Assembly: GCA_000181795.3 (NCBI GenBank)
Contig: CM012955.1
Location: 8,527,893-8,590,392 of the forward strand
From: Trichinella spiralis
Taxonomy: Eukaryota; Nematoda; Enoplea; Trichinellida; Trichinellidae
Direction: 5' to 3'
Length of the DNA stretch: 62,500 nt
Each line of letters starts with the position of its first letter. Within the stretch, counting starts at the first letter, position 1. A model generated the notes under the pieces. That model was not told where the DNA came from, made no database searches, and worked only from the letters and a program-made list of their open reading frames with translations. This document shows positions 27,007-40,282 of the stretch, piece after piece. The position numbers and the translations under genes were made by a program.

Positions 27007-28386
27007 AGATCGTAGAATGTTTCGTTCAGTATTTATATTTATTTATTTATTTATTTATTCAGACTGTTCAGCGCTTTTTTTTTGCTTTGTGTTCTCACCT
27101 TTGTCAGTGTTTCATTTTTGAAAAGCTATACCCGAAGAAGAAAAGCTTGCTTGCAACTGTTATTTGCAGAAGTACCAGGAGAGAAACAACATTGAAATGT
27201 TTCCTTTTTCACGCTGAATAGTGAATAATTGCAGTCATTTGCTTGATCAGTTTTTACTATGAATGGAAAATAAAAGGAACGAAACAAACGTTTTCTTATT
27301 CTGTTGAAAATTCAATCCAATCAATACAAATTCCACGCTGAAGCGTTGAAAGGATTTTTCATTTTTACTCGTTTTCCTTCTTCTGCTTCTATGCTTTCTT
27401 CAATTGGCATTATAACAATCAGTTCGAAGTTTGAATCAAAAAATATTTTACAAAATACATAAAAAGCATGTATTTCTGCACCATTTTCAAATATCATCTT
27501 ACTTTTCTTTTTTACTAGTTACAGTATACCTGGTTAAGCAACTTTTTTGTAAGGAAATTAAGTTCCATGAAATGCATACCGATATGTTGATGAATTTTAT
27601 AATTTCAAGCTTTCATTTTGTTATTTGTACAATAATTTGAATTTTTTTTCTAATTGATGAAGTTTGTACTCGATATCTCAACTTTTGACATTATTCAATA
27701 ACTTTGAAAAAAGCTTAAAAAGTTTACTTTTGAAATGAGAAGAATATGGAAATTATTTTGCTTATTATTCAATATTTTGAAACGGTAACGTTGTTGCTGT
27801 TGCTGCTGTTGCTGCTGTTCTGTACTTTGCAAATTTTTACATGATGTTAAAATGCTGTTGATTCGTTCCTTGAATATTGCAAGGTGAAGTCTGGATTTGG
27901 TGACGCGCAATAAAATTTAGAGCACGCTTCGCATTTCATTTGTCACTTGATGCTGATTATTATTGCTAAAATTGGATACAAGTGAAGGGGCAAATTAGAA
28001 AGATAACTTGTCCTCTGTTGTCATTTTCATTTTTGCATAAATACCAGGTCAAACTGCTCATCATTCAACTTGATCTGAAAAATATTAAATTTTTATTGAC
28101 AAAAATTCCAAACTATTCTGTTAGTTCGATATTATTTGTGGTCAATTATGTCAATTGGAAAACCAAACGAACCAAAAAAAGTTGTATTTGAATAAAATTG
28201 TGAAATGATTAACAAGTTAAACGAATGCAATGAACTGTGTGAAATGCAAATCATCTATGACAGTTGTATTAAAAATGTTTGTATGCAAAAAAATTAATTG
28301 AAGTCATCAGCTTTAACAGTCGTTCATTTCAAAAGACAATATTCTCAAATGCACAGACAATTTTCTTTCTGACTACATCTGCAGCT
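27007..28386. other. SKI2 3' flank and intergenic DNA
   Basis: A (TTTA)n tract at 27037-27059 and a polyadenylation-type AATAAA at 27269-27274 mark the probable 3' UTR of SKI2. A short CTG/TTG-rich tract (about 27791-27820) is the only other structure. No gene is supported in the remainder. Confidence 0.6.
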
Positions 28387-28735
28387 TCATATTGACCAAG
28401 GATGAAAGGGTGGGTGGGATTTTTTCAGGTGCAACAACGATGAATTATGCATAAAATTCCCCATTTGAACGTAGTGAATCCTGAACTGGCACGCCTTCAC
28501 AAAACTTTTAAATGAATCATTGATTTCGGTAAATGGTTTCTGTCTGACCTTCATCATCTTTCTCAAATTTTGTTCGGTGATCAGTGAATCTTGTTCCGTT
28601 TCGATTTCCTGTTTAAAAAGATAACCACGCATCGTATTCCTTGTGGAATTTTCCCTGAGGGGGATTGTCTGCCGTAAATTTCAAAGCACTGCTTACAAAC
28701 TGGATACCGACTGAGGAACCTACTTTCATATCCAT
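28387..28735 (-). CDS. Small candidate gene, two exons, unrecognised
   Basis: Exon 1 (28735-28697) reads MDMKVGSSVGIQF and ends at a good donor, TTT|GTAAGC. Exon 2 (28608-28387) follows TTTTTAAACAG and reads EIETEQDSLITEQNLRKMMK at its start. The phases agree (0), the intron is 88 bp, and the product is 86 residues, mostly charged with helical propensity. Oddly, the intron itself stays open in the exon 1 frame for about 27 more codons and looks protein-like, including NPPQGKFHKEYDAW. It then hits a stop just before the exon 2 acceptor. The locus could therefore also be an older gene with a frame change near 28605-28620, or one with intron retention. No domain is recognised. Confidence 0.4.
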
Positions 28736-30993
28736 ACTGCGTGTCGTACTGGCAACTATGCAGCTAGGTTAGCAAGTTATGTTTAATCTGTTGACGTTTT
28801 GCAAAAAGTTTACACCTGGTGTGAAAAAGTGTGTAGGTAAATTTTTAAATCAAACGTTCATCAAATAAATATTTAAATCCGAACTAGCTGTACGCTAATC
28901 AATGAGAAAAATATGCAAAATATGGCTTGAATGTTTACAATGTTGGATTGTTAATCAAGTAAGCAAATAAAATGACTTATTTATTTGTAGCTTGGATTGC
29001 GAAAGTCTTGTAATAAGGTATTCAATTTGTTCATGACAAATTCTCCGTTCAAATTTGTAATAAAACAAAAATGTGTACTGTATATAATATGCAAATTTCA
29101 TATTTGAATTTCAAATTTTCTATTCAATAAACTACTGAATTAGAAAGCTTATTTACAGCACATCCGCTTCATGCACAATAAATTGTGCAGTTCATTTGCA
29201 GTGACAGTGATAACTGAATAGCTTCATTAACTGCAAAAGATCTACTATAGAGGTGCTAAATTAAAATGAAACAAAAAGGTGATACATATTTTAATATGAT
29301 TTTGTTCGTCAAAGCGGTTTGCCTTTGCATACTTGAGCACTTTTTTGATTGATAAAATATCTTTTCACTACTTTCAAATGACTTTTGATTTGAAAATTTA
29401 TTCCTCTTTTTTCCTCCTATTTATTCAAATTGCCCAGCACTTTCACCGACCTTTGCAATGTCGTTTCAACAGTTTAATGTTTCATTTTTGTGCAACATTG
29501 ACCCGTTTAGTTCTTTTTTACCAACAAACGGACATGCTTCACTTTGTTCTGCATTTGTTCTTCAGCCGACCTTGATGGTGTTATCTTCCAAGCAGTTGGC
29601 ATATCCTTAATATTCATTCCACATCTAAAAATATCTCATAATACAATGAGCTTTTCGCATGATGATTTAAATTTTTGGTTTTTTTGTTTTTTTCGATGAA
29701 CATGAAAAAATAAATTTTACAAAAGTACAGTAATCCTTTTTTAATTACTGTAAGAAATTGTAAAAATGAAACAATTTGATTTAGGTGACAAATTAAAAAA
29801 AATATAGCCTTAGAATATTGTTTTCTCTTTCTTTTTTTATTAGAATTTCTTTAGAACTTTAATTATGCATAATATGTAAGAATATTTGAACATTTTTACG
29901 GGAGCATCCGGGATAGTTTTTTGTTGTGCTATTACAGTGCTGATAAGTTGCATTGATTTGTGAGCAAAATGTGCAATTTTATTCAAATAATGTTATATCG
30001 GACTGACCAGTGCTCTTGAAGTACGGTGACACTTTGTGCCACTTATTTAAGTTGCTTCTAAGACGCGGCTATAAATTTACAACTGAAATTAATCTGCAAT
30101 TAATGAAGAATGATGCGTAGCATTTTATACATAAAAATGAAGAAAAACACCCATAACCTTGTTCAACTGAGGAAGGAGAAGTGCGTATAAAAACCAGCCA
30201 CTCTTTGCATTGATTTCATTTCATGAGAAACAGAACATTTGTCAACGACTAGCTAAAATCATCTGAATTTACTGTCTCTATATTTTGTCGTCAAGTTCGA
30301 ATTCATTCAGCTGAATCGGTGATATTTATTTTTTAATGCATATTTTTCAGCGATGCATATAGGATATTTTTGCTGACATTGCTGCATCTGTACTTGTATG
30401 GTCATGCCTAAGGTAAGAAAAGTAAGTTTTACATTTTGTAAAAGCACACTTATTCAGCAACAGCTTGACAAATATTTTAAATAATAAATAGCATTTTAAC
30501 ATATATTCATAAAATCACTGATTCCAAATTCAACGAATGTTTCATTTTACTGTAATGTTCTAAACATCTGAACGTATAATCAGTTTTGAGAACATTCTGT
30601 AAAATAGTATTAATTCTACAATTGGCTGACATTGTATGTTTATCAATAATGGAATAAATGAATATTCTTCATTCACGGTCAAATGATAAGCGTATGGGAA
30701 AAGCCGGCGTGGAACAGCGATGTTCACTGGTTGCACAAAAGAGCGAATTTGCAAAGCAATAGGGGTCAGTTAAGAAAATTGTCCTCGTGTCAGGCACATG
30801 GCAATAGTTTGAATTACGCTTTACCGCGTCACTAAACCACTATGTCAACTCTGACTTCTTCAAGAATACATACCACTGCCATCAAGCGGTCATTTAACTG
30901 TATCGCGTCAAAGTATTCGAACGGACACACTGATGACATGGAATTTATAAATGGACAGACAGGCCAGCCATTGCACGGTCAAACTTCGCTTTC
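28736..30993. other. Intergenic; possible collagen 5' region
   Basis: No coding gene is supported. A TATA-like element (GTATAAAAA, 30185-30193) is followed by a segment bracketed by a good acceptor (TTTTTCAG, ends 30350) and a good donor (AAG|GTAAGA, after 30412). That segment, 30351-30412, could be a small non-coding upstream exon of the collagen gene, whose own acceptor ends at 31055. The link is inference. Confidence 0.35.
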
Positions 30994-30999
30994 TATATA
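30994..30999 (+). promoter_or_regulatory. TATA box, probable collagen core promoter
   Basis: TATATA lies 82 bp before the collagen ATG and about 60 bp before a splice acceptor (TATTATAG, ends 31055). This fits a start site near 31025 with a short outron that is trans-spliced or a short leader. Confidence 0.4.
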
Positions 31000-31075
31000 C
31001 GCGCTATTTTCTGTTTAAACGTCTTGTTCTGAGTTTTATTTTCATAATATTATAGAACATCCACGGCCACACATC

Positions 31076-32687
<1,612 letters not shown>

Positions 32688-32892
32688 AACTGCAATGTAA
32701 AAATTTTTAAATCTTTTGACGATTACAGCTTTTGGCTATCGCACTGAGTATTATTGGATTTTGCTAATTTTGCATATTATTTTTCTTTTTGATGCAACAC
32801 TGATGCATATTTTGATGAATCAATAAAATTATGCTTAGGCGGTTGATACTTGACCTGCTCAATTGACTAAGACCAAATTAAATTCGACCCCT

Positions 32893-34036
32893 ATGCAAAT
32901 CGATTCCCTTTTTCGAGGCTATCAAATCATGCCTAAGAATAGGCTGAAAACGGGGCTCAGGTAAAGATCTTCCCTTGTAGTTTATGCTCACTCTGTTTAC
33001 TACTTAGAAGTATATGAATAATTATTAATGAACTTGTGATGCAATCATATTTTGAGGTAAAAAAATTGAGAAAGGACATATTGTACAATCTTTTTCCAGT
33101 GCATATTACGTTTAGGATAAAAGCAAAGAGTTTGTTAGTGTAGATCTATATGAAACCACTGCGTGTGATGGGAAAAACGTACAGCGGTCTCCGTCAGATG
33201 AATTACAGTAAAATCAGAAATATTCTTTTCTATTTGATATTACTTTCATTTTGAACAGCTCTGTTAATAATGGCCCAGCCGTTTGTCGGATTTGCCATGG
33301 AAGTGAATTATCTAGTCCAACAAAAGGAGAGCCTTTGTTATCATTGTGCAAGTGCCGTGGAACGATGGGCTTATTTCACCCAAGCTGTTTAGAAACGTGG
33401 CTTTCCATTTCTAATACTGATAAATGTGAAATATGCCACTATCAGTTTGCAACTGAACGTCATCCCAAATGTGTTACACAAGTAAAGTTGTGTTGTTGAA
33501 AATGACCCATTGTATTAGATTTGTTGTAGTTCATAAAAAGTCCTGGAAGTCCTTTAATTATGCGCAACATGATTAGTGATTTTATGTGCTTTTTGATTCT
33601 TACTCCACTAGCAATTTTGAGCATATGGCTGTGCATATCTGGTGCCTTATATTATGGTAATTATAGCGCTACGGCAGTTGAAGTATCTGGTCTTATATGC
33701 CTAGCAACGTTTTTGCTTCTTACTTATTTCATATGGCTACTGGTAGATTCCTATTTTTCAAAATGCATTTTATGAAATTGATTTTTAGGTAACGCTTCGA
33801 TATCACTGTCAAATTTATTATAGCTGGCAAGAAAAAAATCAGAATGTCAAAGTTCACTTTGTAAGGAAATTTGCTCCGTCCTCGCCACTTCTACCATCTG
33901 CAGAAATATTATCTTCAAATTCTGTTGGGCATGACGTTAACAACAATTTTATTTATTCAGTAAGTGGAAAGTTTTTCATTATTTTCATTATTATAATTTC
34001 ATACTTTAGGATCTTGCTTTGCAAAATTCTGTCTAA
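32893..34036 (+). CDS. MARCH2/3-type RING-CH E3 ubiquitin ligase
   Basis: A membrane-bound E3 ligase; vertebrate MARCH2 and MARCH3 act on endosomal and plasma-membrane proteins. Six exons: 32893-32960, 33124-33207, 33259-33481, 33530-33742, 33789-33959, 34010-34036. Phases agree and give 261 residues (human MARCH2/3 246-253). The C4HC3 RING-CH runs from about 60 to 107 (CRICHG, CKCRG, HPSCLETWL, CEICHYQF). Two membrane segments lie at about 142-165 and 176-196, with the family's PLAILSIWLC pattern between them. A cytosolic RYHCQIYYSWQEKNQNV stretch after the second segment matches the vertebrate RYHCRLYNEWRRTNQ. The second exon's acceptor (GATAAAAG|C) is weak. It was chosen because it is the only one that keeps the frame from the strong donor CTCAG|GTAAAG. 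The gene begins about 200 bp after the collagen stop. Confidence 0.9.
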
Positions 34037-34399
34037 ATAATTAATTTCAAAACAACATAATGTCAACCTTATGCATTGAAAGAAACAAACTGATTTTATA
34101 TATGCTGAATAAGCAGTCTTAGCTGTTCAAACACTAGAATTGCAATATTTTGAATTTTGTCGGATTTTGCAATGATGCTGTCTATATATGAAAATATTCT
34201 CGTTTTTAAAAATGAATTTCTTTATGATTACAAATTTTCAGATTTTTATTTATATAAATTGGAAAGTTATGTCCTGTGGATTTTTCTCATAGTAAAGTTC
34301 ATATAAAGTTTGCCGTTCTTTTAAAGAGAGCGGCATTTAAGAAAATACTCGTAGACTATTCAATTCAAATGATTAACAGCAAAAAGTGTAGCAAACGTT
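34037..34399. other. Tail-to-tail spacer
   Basis: This spacer lies between the convergent MARCH-type and DDAH-type genes and holds the 3' ends of both. No other feature is seen. Confidence 0.6.
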
Positions 34400-35607
34400 C
34401 TAGAATTTGTAAAGTTTCAGAACTAGACATTGAACTGCGCCTCCAGATTTCATAAATTCACTCATATCGACTTCTTTAACTTGATAGCCATAATTTTCCA
34501 ACACTTTTCTTGTATCGGTGCAGTTAGTTGGAAGAATAATAGTTTTGTCAACAGCTAACGCATTGCAAGCAAAGTTATTAGCATCTGCATCACTTACTTC
34601 AATCAGTTCTATTTCTTCTTTCATACGCTTTTGTGTTTCTTCGCTAAATGCTTTAGGATACCACAGAGCTAGATCTGACGACAATGCACAAAAACAAACA
34701 TCCATATGATAAAATCTTTCATTAACAAGTTCACAAAGAACTTTTCGAAAATCCCCCAACTTGCATACGTTATCATAAACCTAAAATGGAATGGAGTAGT
34801 ATTAGTTACAATTTGATACAAGTGAACAGTTGGCGTATGATGATGATTATATATATATGTATACACAGGGAATCATCGTGTGCACTTTATTATGCAGAAA
34901 CTCAAATTTCATAATACAATTATTTGTATTTCGTTGCAATCTTAGTATTATGTATAAATAAGCTAGTTTACAAAGCATCAACGTTAAAATGCGTGATTGT
35001 ATTTCATTATGCACTATAGAATAGAAGCCAGATTTTATTGGGAATGTTTACGTCCAGTGCATGTACGACAATTCTATTCTTACCGCTTTCTCTGAACGAA
35101 AGCCATAGCCTGCCCAAAGTAAATCCTTTGAGGAAAATGAAGCATCGCCACAACCTTCAAAAAAATATTCATCGTCACTGAATACTTCATATCCCTCTTT
35201 TAAGAACCAATTTTTGAAATGCTGACGTTCTCCTTGGCGTTCTGAATGTCTAAAGTTAGACAGATATACCTGCAAAGAGTTTATTATTCAAATGTATCCA
35301 AGACTAACAAAAATTGCAGCAAAATATTGTAATGATTTGTTTTAAATACTTTGCTGCTAGCAATATGAGAAATTTAACGTACATTTTCATTCACTACTAT
35401 TCCACTGTTACAAGAAAAAACCATATCTGGCAATTCTGGCGATTGTTCAATGACGGATACTGCTTTTCCGCATTCTTGAATTACACTTCTCAAACATTGC
35501 CACTGTTCCATGGCCAACTCTTCGTCTACATTGCCACTCATCCATGGATTAATTTTATAAGTTACTTTAAAGTAATCAGGACGGCACATCAAAACTTCCT
35601 CGAACAT
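34400..35607 (-). CDS. DDAH-like amidinohydrolase (guanidino-modifying superfamily)
   Basis: Probable dimethylargininase or a related arginine-modifying enzyme. Three exons: 35607-35383, 35269-35084, 34780-34400. All are phase 0 and give 263 residues, the usual size. The N-terminus has the family's LMCRPDYFKVTYKINPWM and LPDMVFSCNSG. The middle has FRHSERQGE, FFEGCGD (Glu113, Asp117) and LWAGYGFRSE. The catalytic histidine is in YHMDVCF (His162), and the nucleophile cysteine is in KSGGAVQCL (Cys255). All expected catalytic groups are present. The SGG-x3-C ending and the NPWM/ERQGE motifs look closer to the bacterial-type arginine deiminase-related branch than to vertebrate DDAH1/2. The substrate (methylarginines, arginine or another guanidine) cannot be settled from sequence. 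An acceptor, TATTGCAG, abuts the ATG directly, which suggests trans-splicing or a non-coding first exon. Confidence 0.88.
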
Positions 35608-36576
35608 CTGCAATATTGGCAACATGCAAAAAACAGCCAAACTGCAAAAGTAATTTTGCTATTTTAATGACAGGCAGCAATTTTTTGTAAAGGTAATTGT
35701 CAGAGAATAGAGTTTTGCAGAAACGAAACTGTCTATGTTATAAGCGATTGATCAAAATCAAAAGTGCTTTGCATTTCTAGCAAATTCGACAACAGCATTT
35801 GTGAACTCTTCGCACGAGTAAAATACTACAGTAATCGTATAGTCTGTTTGCATTACGCAAACAATTTTCGTCAGAAAAGCAAATGCTGCCTTATTAAAAT
35901 GCTCTCTGCATTTCAGAAACAATGAAAACGCAACAGCAACTAGCTTATATAAACTGATAATGAAACAAATCGGTGGCGTTGAATTTGAACGCTTCAAATT
36001 TAACAATAGCGTCAGTATTAAAACAGTAGCTTCAGATGATTCTTATATAAACAGTGGTTGAACAGTTTATTAAAAATTAAATAATTACAAGTAAAACTTG
36101 ATATAAAAGCAATTTTTTAATAATTCAAATTGTTCAAAAATGAAAATTTTTCAAACGCACTAACATATTTCAGTGCAATATGGTTGGCTTGCTGAAATAT
36201 TGTATAAGGATTTAACATTGCATAACTGTACTCTGTAAAAGTATGATACTATTTATGAAAGAAAAGATTTGAACTGATCTTGTTGCAATATTTAATAAAA
36301 TTAGTTTATTATGATTTTAATCCTTCATAAAGCTAAATAATAATTATTTCTTATCAATGCTGTTTCAGCGTTACATTCAACCAGCAAGCATGAACTTAGG
36401 TTAAAAGGTTAAAGTAGTACAAACAACTAATGAATTCAAATGATAGGTCGCATAGCAACGTTTATGCTATTGCTCATGGAAGCTGACCTGATTTTTATAT
36501 CACTTATGGTAGTGAAAAGTATTGTTGGAAGTATTTTGAGAGAACAGTTGTAGGAAAGTTCGCTTTCTATTTGCAA
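35608..36576. promoter_or_regulatory. Divergent region between the DDAH-like and MAM genes
   Basis: Two minus-strand TATATAAG boxes are seen (35944-35953 and 36042-36051), upstream of the DDAH-like gene. Between the second box and that gene is a 31-codon minus-strand frame beginning MQTDYTITVVFYSCEEF and ending at 35758. It may be an upstream ORF or nothing. No further gene is supported. Confidence 0.4.
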
Positions 36577-38725
36577 ATGCGAGTCCAATTAGTGCTTTTA
36601 TTTTTGATTAGCTTAGGTAAATCTAGACATCGAATGATTTGAGTTAGATCACATTTCTAACGTTTATGCAAAATAATTAGAATATGATTGCTGCGCTTTG
36701 ATTACGAATCCTGAACAGCTAGACTGCAGCTTCGAAGCCACTGAAGCATGTCTCTGGTTTAATGGTACAAATGGTGTAGAAGATTCAATTGATTGGAGTC
36801 TTGCTGAAGCACTATCGCTTCCATCAGACTCTGAATTCCCACTTTTCCTATCTTCCTCTAATAACAATAGTAAGAATATGAATTAAAACTGTCTTTCGAA
36901 ATAATTTGCTACAAAAACTATTTAGATGTTAAATGTTTAAATGAAGATTTAACAAAAGACAATATTCCTCAGAAAATGTCATTCACAACTTTAGATTGTG
37001 ACAAAAATAGACTTATTACTCTAATGGTGACTTCTAAGAAAACAGGTAAGATTTGTTGCATGCAAATAGCAGCAAAAAATGAAAGATTTTAGGGACTGAC
37101 AAATATATTTATGTCAGTGCTCAGTCTAGGAATGCAACTGCATGGATTGTCAGTGATGAAATCCCAGCGTAAATAAATTTAGCTTAAAGTGTTTTAAAAT
37201 CTTTATTATTATTATTATAGGCAGTCCAAAGCTGGATATCTGTCCTTTAGCTATTGGAAAAACCAGGCTACATTTTCAATTAAAGTTTGCAGTCGATCAC
37301 CACCAGGATTTCCAAATAAACTGAATTGCAGTTGGCCATTGCTTTCATCAGGAAATCATAAAAACCAATGGATTAGAGAAAAGATTACAATTCCAACAAG
37401 CAAAACTTCGTTTGAAGTAAGCAACATATTTGAGAAAATCATTAATTCAAGCATTTAGATTATTTTTGTGTTTCAAAGTAAAAGTGCCAATGATTTATTT
37501 GCTTTGGATGATATTCAATATCGTACAGTTGAAAGTAAAATTTGCATGTGCTGGACAATGTTCAAATAATGCATAAAGTTTATCATTTCAGATAAGGCTG
37601 ATAGTCATGGAAATTATGTGAAAGCGAGCAAGAAAGAAGAACCTGTTGCATTAGCTATTCCAGAAAAATTCAGTATAGCAAGCACTCTTTTCTGATTTAT
37701 TCTTATTTTTCTGCTTTTAAAATGAAAATATCTCGTTAAGTATTTAAGCAGAACAAACCCAAATTAGAAGATACCAATTCTTCGAATTCAATTCATTTTG
37801 ATTCATTGCCTGATAAGAATTTCGTTTCAAAAAGGAATGATTTCGCAGAACCAGAAATATTCAATGGTAAAGAAAATGCGCATGAAAATAAACTAGCTAC
37901 AAATACTAAAAGCTGCATTTTAGAGCGAAGCACTTATTCCATGCCAATGAAAATTTTCATTTACACTGAGCACTGTCCCCAAGTTGCTTGTGATTTCGAT
38001 ACGAATATTTGCCAATATCAAAATATGGGTCCAATGTTGTGGAAACAGACTAAAAGTTCAATCGGAAATCCTTTGATAAGCATTGGATCAGATTTTAATG
38101 GGGGTTAGACATAATTAATTAAAATAAAATTGCATGAAATTCTGCTTTTCAGACGGTGGATTTCTCTATGCAGCGAGTATTCATAATTCAGAAGAGACAT
38201 TTACTCTCGCATCAAACAGTTTTGTCACTGATGTTCCAGGAATACTGAGCTTTAATTATTATATCCCTGGGAAGATTGGCAAATTGCAAGTTTGCGACAA
38301 CATTTATTGCAGTATTGTTTTTGACAAATTAAATCTAACTACCGTATCAGAAACGGTACAGTGGAATTTTGAAGAGATGAAAATTTTACCCGGAGTACAT
38401 CAGGTTAGCATCATTTGAATTAATATTAGAATTATGTGCTTGTTTTGCAAAGCACTGTGTATAGCAGGTTGTTATTTTGCTTTCAGTTCAAATCATTAGC
38501 ATAAATGTGAAACGAATTTTATACTTAAAAATACTTTTCAGAATGCATTGAAAGATCATGATTTTAATCAGTTGCTGTGCTTTATTCATAATCTTTACTT
38601 CTTTTCAGCTATTCTTCATTGCATCACATTTGCCCCCGCATCACATTTTAGCAATTGACAATATTCAATTATGGAATGAAAACAAAGATGACGAATTAAT
38701 TTGCGATTCTTTAGCTTCAAATTAA
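36577..38725 (+). CDS. Secreted protein with two MAM domains
   Basis: Ten exons: 36577-36616, 36681-36869, 36926-37045, 37093-37168, 37221-37416, 37459-37534, 37592-37672, 37741-38103, 38153-38403, 38609-38725. Phases agree and give 502 residues. Residues 1-13 (MRVQLVLLFLISL) are a signal peptide and occupy their own exon. The first MAM domain starts near residue 27 (LDCSFEATEACLWF) and runs through YLSFSYWKNQATFSIKVC to ALDDIQ. A charged linker of about 60 residues follows. The second MAM domain starts at VACDFDTNICQYQ and ends with HHILAIDNIQLW. There is no transmembrane segment after the second domain, so the product is probably extracellular. MAM domains mediate adhesion or assembly in other proteins; I cannot name an orthologue. 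The acceptor at 37740 is AAG and was chosen to keep phase. Confidence 0.88.
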
Positions 38726-39898
38726 TTCCACCAACTAATGCATGTTCAGTTATTCCATTATAATTGTGACCAAGCTGTTGTCTTGCATTTTAAACGAATG
38801 CGCATTTTTTCTCTCTAAACTAAGAAGGAATTATTTCAAATTGAACAGTATCTGTGATGTGATAAACTAAATAAATTTGTATGCATTATGATTACTTTCT
38901 ATCTAATTTGCATCACTACTTGAATCAATAAAGCAGATTATTTAATCAGTATGCTTTTTCACAGATGCACAGAAATCACATTACGTTTGAATACCAATTT
39001 GCAGCGATATATATTTAATTTATCCACTTATTCAGGTATTCGACTGTTTGGTGAAGATACAAGTCGATTAGCATTAACATGTCTAGATTGTAAATGATCA
39101 TTTTGCCTTCTTTTTGTTCTGTTCAAATCATCTTAGAAATCACATTAGCATAAAAAGCTATGCCAGCGCAATTGATCTCATCAAAATTATGCTAGAAAGA
39201 TTGATATAACAATTGATAATCTCGTACCAGGATAACTAAAATTGCTATTTTTTGTAAATAAATGTTTTTTTTAATTTTTTCTCTAAAATTATAACTAATT
39301 AATGATTTATGTAAGTGTTGTTCAATAATTTGTGCAAAATTAATTAAGTATTGAGTACACGTAGGAAATTAACTGTTCAACACAAATAAAGCCTTTTAGC
39401 TTGTCTAATGTTCTAGTGAATTTCTTTCTGAATAAGTGCAAAAAATTATCAATAAAATTGCATCTTGGAATCAAATTCAAATTATTATACTATTAAAAAT
39501 ACATTTAATTATACTAATTACATAAGTAATCATTATTATCATATTACTGTCTGTAAAGCAAGAAGTATTATCAAGAAAGCTTCAGAATAATTTCATTTAA
39601 TTTTTTAATTAAGTATGTAAAAAGAAAAATACTCTGATTCAACAATAAAAAGCATTTTCAGGTGAATGACTTTATTTTTTTAACAAAAAAATCTATATGA
39701 CAGACGGATCGAAATGTGAAATGAAGTTGTTGGTACAATAAAGTTTTGCTAAAATTTATTGAAATAAAAATATCGATCATAGCAAAAAGTTTAAAATGAA
39801 AAAATCTTCCTTGAACTGAACTTCAATATTTCAGCTCATGGGTATACTGTACTTTTTGTTTTTTGTAAATTTTTTGTTAAAATGACTTTTCATTTAAT
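38726..39898. other. Intergenic, 3' flanks of the MAM and orcokinin genes
   Basis: Polyadenylation-type AATAAA words near 38869 and 38927 suit the MAM gene. The remainder is very AT-rich, with no supported exon. Confidence 0.5.
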
Positions 39899-40282
39899 TT
39901 ACTTTGAAAATGCAAATCCAGCTGAATCAATATTGTCCAACATACGCTTACGACGAAATCCAGAAAGAGTTGCGCTGTCAAATTTATCAAAATTTCTCTT
40001 GATGTAAAGCCTTGGCACATCAAAATACCGTTTGTTAAATCCGGACATGCTGCTACCTTCCAACATATCCAGCGTTCTCTTGTCAAAACCAGAAAAATGA
40101 GCCCCTTCCAATCGGTCGAATGGTCTTTTGCTAAATCCAGAGAGGCCAACGTCAAACTGATTGAAATTTTTTTTTCCACCAAGAGCCCTGTACATTTCTA
40201 GTATTCGAAATAAGTTTCTATCACTGTAGCTTTGCTGAGGGTCATTAAGGCTCCAGTCTTCTGATAGATCGCATTTGATCAT
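39899..40282 (-). CDS. Orcokinin-family neuropeptide precursor (peptide-bearing exon)
   Basis: A 127-codon exon that opens right after an acceptor (AATTGCTAG|ATG) and ends in a stop. Dibasic KR sites divide it into NFNQFDVGLSGFS, PFDRLEGAHFSGFD, TLDMLEGSSMSGFN, YFDVPRLYI and NFDKFDSATLSGF. An RRKR then precedes a final MLDNIDSAGFAFS. The [NPTM]-[FL]-[DN]-x-[FIL]-...-SGF pattern is that of orcokinins (arthropod NFDEIDRSGFGFN; nematode NLP-14/15 relatives). The fourth peptide lacks the SGF end and is odd. No signal peptide is present in this exon, so at least one upstream coding exon is expected; I searched about 1 kb upstream by eye without finding it. The coordinates are therefore the 3' part of the gene only. 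The products should be secreted, unamidated peptides, since no Gly precedes the KR sites. Confidence 0.88.
   Translation of the reverse strand: MIKCDLSEDWSLNDPQQSYSDRNLFRILEMYRALGGKKNFNQFDVGLSGFSKRPFDRLEGAHFSGFDKRTLDMLEGSSMSGFNKRYFDVPRLYIKRNFDKFDSATLSGFRRKRMLDNIDSAGFAFSK

Noticed and set aside
29965-29995. miR-87-like seed (GTGAGCAAA)
   Set aside because: The mature region diverges after the seed and no proper precursor hairpin forms around it.
32688-33123. Collagen and MARCH-type genes as an operon
   Set aside because: They are only about 200 bp apart, but the collagen has its own AATAAA, the products are unrelated, and no leader-acceptor evidence is present before 32893.
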